The position numbers and the translations under genes are program-made. Source: Mesocentrotus franciscanus (taxonomy: Eukaryota; Echinodermata; Echinoidea; Camarodonta; Strongylocentrotidae). From it: DNA of 64,000 nt. Location: the NCBI GenBank assembly GCA_037976565.1, contig CP137667.1:2628299-2692298 (forward strand), in the 5' to 3' direction. Shown here piece after piece: positions 38,801-42,545 of the stretch (its first letter is position 1; each line of letters begins with the position of its first letter). The notes beneath the pieces are model-generated. The model was not told where the DNA came from, made no database searches, and saw only the letters and a list, made by a program, of their open reading frames with translations.

Positions 38801-41800
38801 AACTCTGAGCTTCCGAGGGCTCCGCCCCTTGACCCCCGCCGGGGCAAAGCCCCTAGACCCCACGCCAATTTACGCTCCACTCGCTTCGCTCGCCACGCTC
38901 TACCTGATCGTTAATACTCAACTTTGAAAAACGTTCCGCGGGGCCTGCATGTAACATGTAGGAGTGGTGGTGATGCAGATTTTTCTTCTGCCCCCAAACG
39001 TTTTTGCTCATTACGCCACTGCCCCTGGAAGGTGAGCCCCCTGGAATGTTCGCCCCCTCACCAATCCCAAACTGCTTCAGGCGCGCCTGCACACACTCAC
39101 CCTCTTTCTCTTTCTCTCACTCTCCCCCTCTCTCTGTCTCTACCTCTCCCTCTCTCTTTCTTTCCTCTCTCTTTCTTTCCTCTCTCTTTCTTTCCTCTCT
39201 CTATCTCTCCCATTTCTCTCTCTCTCTCATACACACACACACACACACATACACACAGTTACACTTTTTTCTTCTCTCTCTCTCTATCTCTCTCGCTCTT
39301 CTTTTATTCAAATAATTCAACGACTCTATTTTATGTGTAAGTTCTAACCCCTAAAACAAACTAAATTAGATATTATTAAGATAAGACAAGAAGCATGAGA
39401 CTACATATTAAACTAAATACAGGAATCTACTTTCCTTCAGACCAACGTTGTTAGCTCACTAGCTGACATCAGTAATAAATAAGTAAATATGTATATCATA
39501 AGATTCTATGAAGGACAACTCATGATCATTTCTTGATAACTTCCTTCATTGAATGACTGCCTTTAGTATATATATACTTACAGATATAGTGAGACGAGGT
39601 GACCAGGTGAATATTAAACGACAAATATGAATTGATATGACGAAGACTTCATTCTTGCGATATGTCAGGAAAGCAGTAACAGAAGATTACTGAAGAAAAT
39701 GGCTGAAAGCACTTATTATGACGTATGCAACTATTGTGTCTACTAGTATTCCTGGCTATCATGAACAGTCCTTTACTAGAGAACAAGTCTGACTGAGTTT
39801 CTCCAGTGTTTATCATATCGTATCATATCGAAATGATAAACAAGTACATGTACTGTGTTCGTTCAGCAAGACTTAAAGGTAAAGACCTGTTTTGGAAACG
39901 CCCCCTCTCAAAAAACGAAATAGGAGCTCTAAATTACCAATCATGTGAAATAATATGTTTTGACTAATACGTGATGATACAAATTTTGCCGGGAAACCGC
40001 CTATCATTTGGTTAATTATCATATCGATCCGGTCTGGATAGATATCGCGATCGCGTATATTGTCCCATATACATCTTTCTGTGTACAGTGCTTGTAACTT
40101 TATCAAGACTGGGCCAAATTTCTTATCATTTTGATGATTCCAGAACCTTGCAGTACACACCAATACTTATATGCTAGATGATCAACCTTTTCTGATCGAT
40201 TCCACAACGTTTCTTTCACAATGCAATCGCATGACCAGAACTGGTCTATACCTTTAATCACAATAAGGCTTTTCAAGCTATTGCGTGGCATTATTTTTCT
40301 GCTTTGATGCATCGTCTATTTCTATTGTTAAGTTAAAGACTTATTCACAATACACGCCAAACAAATAATTTTAATACGCTTGTGGGTGCTCAATTTTATA
40401 TCAGCAGTCCAAGGCTTTTCATGCTATTCCGTGGCATTATTTATTTGCTTTGATGCATCGTCTATTGCTATTGTGCTAGTCCAATGTTTGATAAATCCAA
40501 TCCCTCAAACAAGTGTTATAACTAGACTTCCTTTATGAAATGGTTCAGTGGAATGGGGGAAGTTCCTTTGATCGTCCGTACAAAAATGCTTAAGACATGT
40601 GGACTTTAATCCTATTAGTATTGTATTTAAAGATAAGATTGAGTCTTGATAAAGAGGAAAGATTCTTTGTGAGATTTCTCAATCTTTTAAAGTCAGGTCA
40701 TTTTGAAGAATATCATAGTAGAAATGTCCACTGGAATGGAGTGGTTCTTAAAGATAAAGTTGAGTTCTGGTCATGCGATTGCATTGTGAAAGAAAGGGTG
40801 TGGAATCGATCAGAAAAGGTTGATCATATAGCATATAAGTATTGGTGTGTACTGCAAGGTTCTAGAATCATCAAAATGATAAGAAATTTGGCCCAGTCTT
40901 GGTAAAGTTACAAGCACTGTACACAGAAAGATGTATATGGGACTACACGAACATGTGGCATAAAAATCCGTCACTATTTTTATGCTGTTACATGCCATAT
41001 TTAGAATACTAAGACATTTGAAGAGCCATGTTTTTCAGGGAACATTTTTTATCTGATGTGTCTCCACACTTGCATAATAACAATGATAACGCTCACAAAT
41101 AATTGTTCACCTCTTCCCAGAACTCAACCTTCTCTTTAAATGTCCTCGTATCCGAAATATGACGAGGAACAGCTGAAAACGTTTGACCATATATTGATAT
41201 GTAGTCCCATATACCAATTTATGTGTGCAGTGCATGTAATCTTCAGCAAGAAAGGGTCAATTTCTATTCAGTTGTATCATTCCACAGCCTCACAGTACAC
41301 TTCAAGGCTTATGTACTACATTTTCAACCTTTTCAAAATGCTTCCAGATAATTTCTTTCGCAATGCAATCACATGACCAGGAGTCAACTTTATATTCATG
41401 CAATGACTTCACCTAACATAAATATCAATGGCACTGATCGCACACTTTGATATTGAGTAGTTCCTCATAAGATTCTGAAGAGATACCAAACCAGTGGATG
41501 TCAATACAGAACATCGTTGTTCAAGGATTAAGTCACAGTAGAAATAGTATCACGTGCAGACTTAATTTATCGATATAGTTCCTCTTTGCTTTCGAAGTTA
41601 AACACTGTAAAGCCTCGTTCAGATATGACGCGGTGAACCACGGCGGTTTTTTTGTATGATGACGTGAAGTGAAAACTCCTGATCTTTTCTTGATGACTTC
41701 CCTTAATAGAATGACTGCCTTTAGTATATATACTTACAGATATAGTGAGACGAGATCACTACGTGAAGGACGACAAATATGAATTGATATGACGAACACT

Positions 41801-41804
41801 TCAT
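1335..41804 (-). CDS. Receptor gene A: SRCR2-CCP2-CTLD2-CCP2-EGF4-TM-tyrosine tail (18 exons)
   Basis: Predicted type I membrane receptor. I assembled 18 minus-strand exons by finding GT-AG borders around recognisable modules. All extracellular exons are phase 1-1 and the transmembrane exon is 1-2. The joined frame is open for about 1223 residues. Order by residue: signal peptide 1-22, Ser/Thr/Pro linker to 36, two SRCR 37-248, two CCP 249-372, two CTLD 373-644, two CCP 645-765, four EGF 766-919, stalk 920-942, membrane helix about 947-966, cytoplasmic tail to 1223. The modules suggest ligand capture at the cell surface with tyrosine signalling inside; the ligand is unknown. I know no named gene with this exact order, so no symbol is given. 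Least certain are exon 1 and whether further exons lie in the 10.8-kb first intron or the 6.3-kb intron after the SRCR exon. Confidence 0.8.
2104..2880 (-). other. Gene A intron 17 (tail to transmembrane)
   Basis: A GT-AG intron of 777 bp that aligns through most of its length with gene B intron 53680-54475. No inserted element is apparent, so it is a good neutral stretch for dating the duplication. Confidence 0.7.
2881..2956 (-). CDS. Gene A exon 17: transmembrane helix
   Basis: A 76-bp exon, phase 1 to 2: [20 protein letters not shown] then VIVFR. It gives about 21 hydrophobic residues followed by Arg-rich stop-transfer residues that continue in exon 18 (RRRAAK). Gene B has the same exon at 54476-54551. 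Confidence 0.9.
3409..5154 (+). mobile_element. PIF/Harbinger-type DNA transposon, about 1.75 kb
   Basis: It is bounded by imperfect inverted repeats of about 90 bp (GGCATGGTCACACAG at the left, TGTGTGACCGGGCC at the right, extending to gcgttgtcgtgcg). It holds a Harbinger-like transposase remnant. TTAA stands at both edges (3405-3408 and 5155-5158). Harbinger elements normally duplicate a TWA trinucleotide, so this flank is unusual or coincidental. Confidence 0.85.
4010..4610 (+). pseudogene. Harbinger-like transposase remnant
   Basis: It begins [12 protein letters not shown], then [19 protein letters not shown] and [12 protein letters not shown], the typical HARBI1-family N-terminal half. 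The reading continues in other frames with [19 protein letters not shown] and then [25 protein letters not shown] and SGSLQYNY. This implies two frameshifts (near 4365 and 4484). The first catalytic Asp (GALD) is visible; sequence for the second Asp and Glu is missing after about 4615. It is therefore inactive. Confidence 0.85.
5398..6415. mobile_element. Left part of a TTAA-target DNA element (AGAGAAGGTTCA family)
   Basis: It starts TTAA-AGAGAAGGTTCATTGA. From about 5630 to 6370 it matches 19850-20780 closely, including the region around 6080 that is the empty site for the small MITE at 20309. The right terminal repeat is missing here; homology ends near 6370. Confidence 0.6.
7661..8408. mobile_element. 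piggyBac-type MITE, copy 1
   Basis: It is flanked by TTAA at both ends (7661-7664 and 8405-8408), with terminal CCCTAAAAAGGCC and GGCCTTATTAGGG. TTAA plus CCC...GGG ends are the hallmark of piggyBac. There is no coding capacity. It matches 18551-19253 through most of its length, with about 50 extra bases just inside the left end. Confidence 0.8.
9015..9313. mobile_element. Inverted-repeat MITE of about 300 bp
   Basis: The left arm GGCTTACTTCGAACCATCGG and right arm (reverse complement GGCTTACTTCGAATCATCGG) extend about 60 bp each and include GGGTGGTCGCGTTAC in both. The middle has no ORF. Gene B lacks it at the homologous place. I cannot place the superfamily or the target duplication. Confidence 0.75.
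9373..9441 (-). CDS. Gene A exon 16: Thr/Ser-rich stalk
   Basis: A 69-bp phase 1-1 exon encoding [19 protein letters not shown] and then SQT. A short, probably O-glycosylated spacer lifts the EGF domains from the membrane. It is conserved in gene B at 54807-54875 with the same length and borders. Confidence 0.85.
9611..10166. mobile_element. CpG-rich MITE with TAATGCCTAGGTCAC ends
   Basis: The left end TAATGCCTAGGTCACATTTGC and right end (reverse complement TAATGCCTAGGTCACGTTTGC) differ at one base. The 556-bp interior is much richer in CG than its surroundings and has no real gene. Gene B carries the flanks without the element near 55215-55270, so insertion in A followed the duplication or B lost it. 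The ends resemble Harbinger-type MITEs. Confidence 0.75.
10232..10348 (-). CDS. Gene A exon 15: EGF-like domain 4
   Basis: A 117-bp phase 1-1 exon nearly identical to exon 14 ([14 protein letters not shown] instead of MTGGTC...). It lies 668 bp away with matching flanks, so the pair is a tandem duplicate. The homologous place in gene B (near 55310) has both flanks but no exon. Confidence 0.9.
10590..10795 (+). repeat. tRNA-derived SINE (shared by both genes)
   Basis: It begins GGTGTCGTGGCAGAGTGGAT (A-box like), with a decayed B-box near GGGTTGAGGATCC, then the body taacgtcctctggaaagac and acccaggagtaaatgg. The same SINE is at the same site in gene B (55462-55685), so insertion predates the duplication. 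Not a functional tRNA gene. Confidence 0.75.
10900..11016 (-). CDS. Gene A exon 14: EGF-like domain 3
   Basis: A 117-bp phase 1-1 exon: [35 protein letters not shown]. It is closest to the single EGF exon of gene B (55788-55904), so this is the ancestral copy of the EGF 3/4 type. Confidence 0.92.
11594..11707 (-). CDS. Gene A exon 13: EGF-like domain 2
   Basis: A 114-bp phase 1-1 exon almost identical to exon 12 ([15 protein letters not shown], then [10 protein letters not shown]). Its donor is gttaaag, weaker than the gtaag of the neighbouring EGF exons, so it might be skipped at times; phase 1-1 means skipping keeps frame. Confidence 0.88.
11930..12910 (-). repeat. Three SINE fragments interleaved with EGF exons 12-13
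   Basis: Copies at about 11930-12040, 12125-12330 and 12745-12910 share tctctcggagaggacttaaagccgtcgg and taccttacttacaagcagacg-like sequence next to an (ATT)n tract. They read as the 3' part of a SINE on the minus strand. The middle copy has a short tandem run of AGACGTATGC (four copies, 12219-12260). They travelled with the EGF duplication. Confidence 0.6.
12457..12570 (-). CDS. Gene A exon 12: EGF-like domain 1
   Basis: A 114-bp phase 1-1 exon: [31 protein letters not shown], with six cysteines. No Asp/Asn calcium-binding start is present, so this is a plain EGF. It is nearly identical to exon 13; the pair arose by tandem duplication of about 863 bp that includes a SINE fragment. Gene B has no counterpart. 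Confidence 0.92.
13035..13211 (-). CDS. Gene A exon 11: CCP domain 4
   Basis: A 177-bp phase 1-1 exon: [39 protein letters not shown]. Borders are a gtaag donor and a ctgaatag acceptor. The counterpart is 56325-56501. Confidence 0.92.
13605..14160 (+). repeat. Two tandem copies of a tRNA-derived SINE beside the CCP 3 exon
   Basis: The copies 13610-13810 and 13990-14155 share the B-box region, ctttggca..., cgagggcctacaggaacac and tattaatgctgatgggg. A homologous single copy in gene B is at 56925-57115. The second copy in A belongs to the local duplication that also made the truncated CCP exon. Confidence 0.65.
13863..13935 (-). pseudogene. Truncated duplicate of the CCP domain 3 exon
   Basis: About 73 bp match the 3' part of exon 10 (from the SGESI region through the final cysteine and the donor). 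The homology stops abruptly, and there is no acceptor or first half. The downstream intron sequence, including a SINE copy, is duplicated too (13610-13850 against 13990-14200), so one event of roughly 350 bp made both. Probably a relic; using its donor would break the domain. Confidence 0.7.
14209..14394 (-). CDS. Gene A exon 10: CCP domain 3
   Basis: A 186-bp phase 1-1 exon: [40 protein letters not shown]. This is a standard CCP cysteine pattern. A truncated copy of its 3' half lies at 13863-13935. The counterpart is 57166-57351. Confidence 0.92.
14395..15283 (-). other. Gene A intron 9
   Basis: It corresponds to 57352-58289 in gene B over most of its length. I see no gene or element; a C-rich run near 14860 is simple sequence. 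Confidence 0.5.
15284..15424 (-). CDS. Gene A exon 9: C-type lectin domain B, C-terminal half
   Basis: A 141-bp phase 1-1 exon: [40 protein letters not shown]. The layout is canonical, but the EPN position reads RPN and the WND position reads WDD, so calcium binding is doubtful or altered. The paralogue 58290-58427 has ERPNN and WDD, so the change is shared. Confidence 0.9.
15767..17062 (-). mobile_element. 5'-truncated LINE fragment with zinc-binding RVT tail
   Basis: The minus-strand reading 17043-16591 includes [40 protein letters not shown] and ETYRHFLF. This is the zf-RVT region at the C terminus of non-LTR reverse transcriptases. More frames follow with stops. It ends in a short A-run at 15776-15767 on the minus strand, so it is in the same orientation as the host gene. 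It sits between the two halves of CTLD B; the gene B intron lacks it. Confidence 0.75.
17188..17460 (-). CDS. Gene A exon 8: C-type lectin domain B, N-terminal half
   Basis: A 273-bp phase 1-1 exon: [41 protein letters not shown], and the WIGGYDQD...WYWSD core. An extra N-terminal cysteine suggests the long-form CTLD. The equivalent in gene B is 59502-59786, four codons longer. Confidence 0.9.
18220..18450 (+). repeat. (AGT)n microsatellite
   Basis: About 230 bp of AGT/TAG trinucleotides with interruptions. The serine-rich reading across it is an artefact of the repeat. Confidence 0.9.
18551..19253. mobile_element. piggyBac-type MITE, copy 2
   Basis: It has TTAA at 18551-18554 and 19250-19253, with CCCTAATAAGGCC at the left and GGTCTTATCAGGG at the right. 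The interior matches 7661-8408 but lacks about 50 bases near the left end. Two copies in one gene allow their relative ages to be compared. Confidence 0.8.
19334..19480 (-). CDS. Gene A exon 7: C-type lectin domain A, C-terminal half
   Basis: A 147-bp phase 1-1 exon: [31 protein letters not shown], and terminal LLCQYG. The EPN/QPD and WND calcium and sugar motifs are absent, so this domain probably does not bind sugar in the classical calcium-dependent way. The intron to exon 6 contains transposon copies. Confidence 0.88.
19838..21130. mobile_element. Right part of a TTAA-target DNA element (AGAGAAGGTTCA family)
   Basis: It matches 5630-6370 and continues to TCAATGAACCTTCTCT-TTAA at 21112-21130, the inverted form of the left end at 5398. 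The left terminal repeat is absent. It carries the 157-bp MITE insertion. Confidence 0.6.
20309..20465. mobile_element. 157-bp MITE carrying a telomere-like TTAGGG tract
   Basis: Terminal inverted repeats read gttatttttttctgcggcac at the left and its complement at the right. The flanks show the 8-bp duplication GCCGGGCT (20301-20308 and 20466-20473). The undisrupted site is visible in the sister repeat at about 6085-6100. TTAGGG repeats occupy 20369-20404. An 8-bp duplication fits hAT or P-type elements. Confidence 0.8.
21275..21529 (-). CDS. Gene A exon 6: C-type lectin domain A, N-terminal half
   Basis: A 255-bp phase 1-1 exon with cysteines at DCGG and LTCY, the helix region [18 protein letters not shown], and the CTLD hallmark [13 protein letters not shown]. 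It joins 19480-19334 to complete the fold. The gene B equivalent (61630-61860) is eight codons shorter. Confidence 0.88.
21595..21835 (+). repeat. tRNA-derived SINE
   Basis: The head tgtggtgtaatggtgcagac and the B-box GGGTTCGATCC at about 21639 are followed by a body with gtttgtgggtacctggcaat and gaagagcagtattgataatg. Not a true tRNA: the length and arms do not fold as one. Confidence 0.65.
22221..22406 (-). CDS. Gene A exon 5: CCP domain 2
   Basis: A 186-bp phase 1-1 exon: [15 protein letters not shown] at the start, [15 protein letters not shown] in the middle, [11 protein letters not shown] at the end. Four cysteines and the conserved Trp are present. The counterpart is 62580-62765. Confidence 0.9.
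23227..23412 (-). CDS. Gene A exon 4: CCP (sushi) domain 1
   Basis: A phase 1-1 exon of 186 bp. It starts [11 protein letters not shown], then has [13 protein letters not shown] and ends with [11 protein letters not shown]. This gives the four-cysteine and late-Trp pattern of a complement control protein module. The gene B counterpart is 63539-63724. Confidence 0.9.
23724..23880 (-). repeat. tRNA-derived SINE, minus orientation
   Basis: Plus-strand sequence gacacctggatggagagtgg to aaacgtctacgtc is the reverse complement of a SINE head and body. The same SINE is at the homologous position of gene B (63865-64000), so it predates the duplication. Confidence 0.65.
24000..24200 (+). repeat. 15-bp minisatellite (AAAAATGTCAGAGGW)
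   Basis: About a dozen head-to-tail copies of a 15-bp unit with few changes. Two to three copies in inverse orientation occur at 25925-25957. Long open readings on both strands here are artefacts of a unit length divisible by three. Confidence 0.9.
25139..25382 (+). repeat. Duplicated unit of about 90 bp
   Basis: 25139-25230 and 25293-25382 share caaagcgcgcgcttctctgg and gaatgtgatggtgcgg, separated by about 60 bp. No function is recognised. Confidence 0.7.
26024..27243 (+). repeat. Two direct copies of a 320-bp unit
   Basis: 26024-26345 and 26922-27243 align throughout (gagagaatatg, gggttcaaattcagttttct, caaccgag.ggaatcaact). An (ACT)n run at 26795-26836 lies between. The left part of the second copy also matches 23890-23990, so a larger mosaic repeat is involved. 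Confidence 0.75.
27430..28800 (+). repeat. Three copies of a 150-bp dispersed unit
   Basis: Copies at about 27445-27580, 28050-28230 and 28605-28800 share ccacccagactacgcttg, ggggcgaaa.gcggtc and cgatacgtgttataatt. Two also share cggaattcgtatagtgaccc. Coding is unlikely. Confidence 0.7.
27825..28000 (+). repeat. SINE with a 7SL-like head
   Basis: The start GTTGTGGCGTGCGCCTGTAA followed by TCCAGCTA resembles the 5' domain of 7SL RNA. GGTTCGAAAC further on is a B-box-like element. The 3' part (gtctttcagatggtgacgtt) looks like a SINE body. It is inserted between copies of the dispersed unit. Confidence 0.5.
28800..29560 (+). repeat. Dispersed repeat, copy 1 (matches 36570-37130)
   Basis: Long stretches match the 36.6-37.1 kb copy: taccgt.tttggtatcattc, ggctgttacgtaatg, cacgtgtatggatacatatg, aattttcttgaaaactgc. 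There is no terminal repeat or ORF I can assign. Confidence 0.7.
29719..30354 (-). CDS. Gene A exon 3: two fused SRCR domains
   Basis: One 636-bp open exon encodes two SRCR domains of about 100 residues that are nearly identical in DNA. Each begins VRLVNGN, has GRVEVFY and [11 protein letters not shown], and carries six cysteines (VCDD, VCRS, GCLGN, CPHN, HNCF, VVCLP). SRCR modules bind proteins and polyanions in scavenger receptors. The two are joined by FISST, which is the translated remnant of a splice acceptor: the same bases that precede the exon (tttatttcttccacag) recur between the domains. Six cysteines in a single exon does not follow the usual vertebrate group A/B rule. Confidence 0.9.
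30897..30938 (-). CDS. Gene A exon 2: Ser/Thr/Pro linker
   Basis: A 42-bp phase 1-1 exon with a clear acceptor (tctttaataaaag on the plus strand, read in reverse) and a gtaagt donor. It encodes [13 protein letters not shown], the sort of O-glycosylatable spacer often found between a signal peptide and an SRCR module. The split codon at its 3' end joins GTT to begin VRLVNG of the SRCR domain, which supports the splice. Confidence 0.6.
31090..31739 (+). mobile_element. CR1/Jockey-like LINE, upstream piece
   Basis: The plus-strand reading includes [47 protein letters not shown] (another frame) and [13 protein letters not shown]. These are reverse transcriptase motifs before the catalytic box. 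It is 5' truncated and carries frameshifts and stops. It breaks at NH where a DNA transposon has landed and resumes at 33582. Confidence 0.88.
31740..33581. mobile_element. DNA transposon inside the LINE, 5-bp target duplication
   Basis: Perfect 16-bp inverted ends CAGGCGCGGATCCAGG and CCTGGATCCGCGCCTG. Target duplication AATCA at 31735-31739 and 33582-33586. Removing the element and one AATCA restores the LINE reading [11 protein letters not shown]. No transposase is seen; the interior is a second repeat (31828-32785) plus polypyrimidine tracts (33090-33560). The hAT-like end and 5-bp duplication fit a hAT5-type element, uncertain. Confidence 0.8.
31828..32785 (+). repeat. CAGTGGCGTA-family element, nested
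   Basis: It starts CAGTGGCGTAATGAGCAAAA. The interior has several copies of a motif tttaattacggtcagatgag and ggggcggagcccccgg-like stretches. It is homologous, in inverse orientation, to 38322-39021. The far terminal repeat is not visible here. Confidence 0.65.
33582..35921 (+). mobile_element. CR1/Jockey-like LINE, downstream piece
   Basis: It resumes with [40 protein letters not shown] and FADDSNIF, the catalytic F/YADD box. Later frames are broken. It ends in ataaatcaaatcaaatcaaa at about 35900-35921, a typical short-repeat LINE tail. The stretch 34978-35380 is a separate inverted-repeat insertion. Confidence 0.88.
34978..35380. mobile_element. Inverted-repeat element with a tRNA-like interior
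   Basis: The left arm (34982-35046: cggaggcgtatttttttt, gcgaagagtctagctagct) pairs with the right arm (35286-35374: agctagactcttcgcgagcg, ggaaaaaaaattaagcttccc). In the middle, on the minus strand, GGCTCAATCGGTAAGG and GGTTCGAATCTC resemble A and B boxes. It sits in the 3' part of the LINE. Confidence 0.6.
36530..37660 (+). repeat. Dispersed repeat, copy 2
   Basis: It aligns with 28800-29560 through about 37130. The last part (37480-37625) has short duplications of aagaattcagaacgcgaac and acattgacgaaagtcg. No gene is seen. Confidence 0.65.
38322..39021 (-). mobile_element. CAGTGGCGTA-family element, 700 bp
   Basis: The ends CACTGGCGTA (38322) and TACGCCACTG (39021) are inverted. The interior is the reverse complement of much of 31828-32785. 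Flanks gcccctcaa and cccctggaa give a poor match as an 8-bp duplication, so the target site is unresolved. CT/CA simple sequence follows (39090-39310). Confidence 0.7.
39582..39652 (-). pseudogene. Decayed duplicate of the signal-peptide exon
   Basis: This matches 41738-41804 closely: same ATG context, same SSYQFIFVV core, same gtaagtatat donor. It is 71 bp instead of 67 and reads into TAA after twelve codons. The flanking 39510-39850 also matches 41680-42010, so exon, donor and putative promoter were duplicated together. It might still give an alternative non-coding first exon. Confidence 0.6.
40060..40960. repeat. Large inverted repeat between the two signal-peptide exon copies
   Basis: Arms of about 180 bp (40070-40250 and 40745-40940) are about 95 percent alike in inverse orientation, separated by about 500 bp. 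A third diverged copy lies at 41110-41390. An open reading (WSCDCIVKE) is shared by the two close arms but broken by stops in the third, so coding is doubtful. Confidence 0.75.
41738..41804 (-). CDS. Gene A exon 1: start codon and signal peptide
   Basis: The ATG at 41804-41802 opens 22 codons beginning MKCSSYQF, with a hydrophobic core [10 protein letters not shown] followed by SSHYI. This is a typical cleavable signal peptide. The exon ends in phase 1 at a strong donor (gtaagtatat), as needed to join the linker exon at 30938, where the split codon becomes Tyr. It sits upstream of the linker and SRCR exons on the right strand and inside the 50-kb duplicated unit. A damaged copy lies at 39582-39652. 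Joining to exon 2 is inferred from phase and position only. Confidence 0.6.
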
Positions 41805-41961
41805 TCTGGCGATATGTCAGGAAAGCAGTATTGAAGAGGGAAATGGCTGAACGCTTATTATGACGTATGCAACTTCTGTGTCTACTAGTATTCCTGGCTC
41901 CCATGAACAGTCCTCTACCAGAGAAATAGTCTGACTGAGTTTCTCATTGAGTTTCTCATTC

Positions 41962-41973
41962 CTTTTCATATAC
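41962..41973 (-). promoter_or_regulatory. TATA-like element upstream of gene A exon 1
   Basis: On the minus strand this reads TATATGAAAAGG, about 160 bp upstream of the ATG at 41804. That spacing would allow a start site near 41940 and a 5' UTR of about 135 nt. The decayed duplicate of this region near 39.8 kb lacks the site. A CRE-like TGACGT lies at 41861-41866, which would be inside the leader. Sequence resemblance only. Confidence 0.3.
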
Positions 41974-42454
41974 CCCGTATGGAATGATCATATCATATCG
42001 AAATTATGTACATGTTCATGTATTGTGTTCGTTCCGCCCCCGTTCCGCGAGACTTAATCACAATTCATGTTTCCAGCAGTCGAAGGCAGAATAAATAGTA
42101 TCACGTGCATACTTTATGTACCGATATAGTTCCTCTTTGCTGCCAATGAAAAACACTATAAAGCCTCGTTCAGATATGACACGGTAAACAGCGGCGGTTT
42201 TTTGGTTATGATGACGTGAAGTGCAATACGCTTCACAATTAGGTATCTTATAACACGGAGCTCAGTGAACACGCGCACGAACTTTGTTGCGCGCAGTTAC
42301 CATTCATTTACACCTTTTCTCTTTTTAAAAGAGGGAAAAAGGTAACAACCACCATTCTGATATAATGTTTTAAACCAACACATTCAACAGTGTATACACT
42401 CTAATACCTCAGTCACACCGCCATACCGACTTCACACCGACAGACTCTTAGCTA

Positions 42455-42545
42455 TTCGAGGTGTCGTAGTCGAGTGGTTTAAGCACTTGAATTAAAATGG
42501 TTCATAACATTAGGAGCCAGAGCAATATAACACTAAGTTCCCATA
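42455..42545 (+). repeat. SINE head (tRNA-Leu/Ser-like)
   Basis: GGTGTCGTAGTCGAGTGGTT followed by taagcacttgaatt is an A-box like start as in the SINEs within the receptor genes. The B-box and body are lost. Not a tRNA gene. Confidence 0.5.

Larger units (their letters stand above)
41545..42270. repeat. Duplicated blocks flanking the signal-peptide exon
   Basis: 41545-41680 and 42095-42235 both contain gtatcacgtgca, gatatagttcctctttgct, aagcctcgttcagatatga and tgatgacgtgaagtg. Further members of the aaggctcgttcagatatg family are at 43393 and 46020. The ends resemble Harbinger-type MITE termini. They bracket the putative promoter of gene A. Confidence 0.65.

Noticed and set aside
38924..39340. 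138-codon plus-strand reading
   Set aside because: It runs through the end of a transposon and a CT/CA microsatellite, so it is not a gene.
39873..40163. 96-codon minus-strand reading next to the inverted repeat
   Set aside because: No domain, no conservation of the reading in the third copy, and the DNA repeat explains it.
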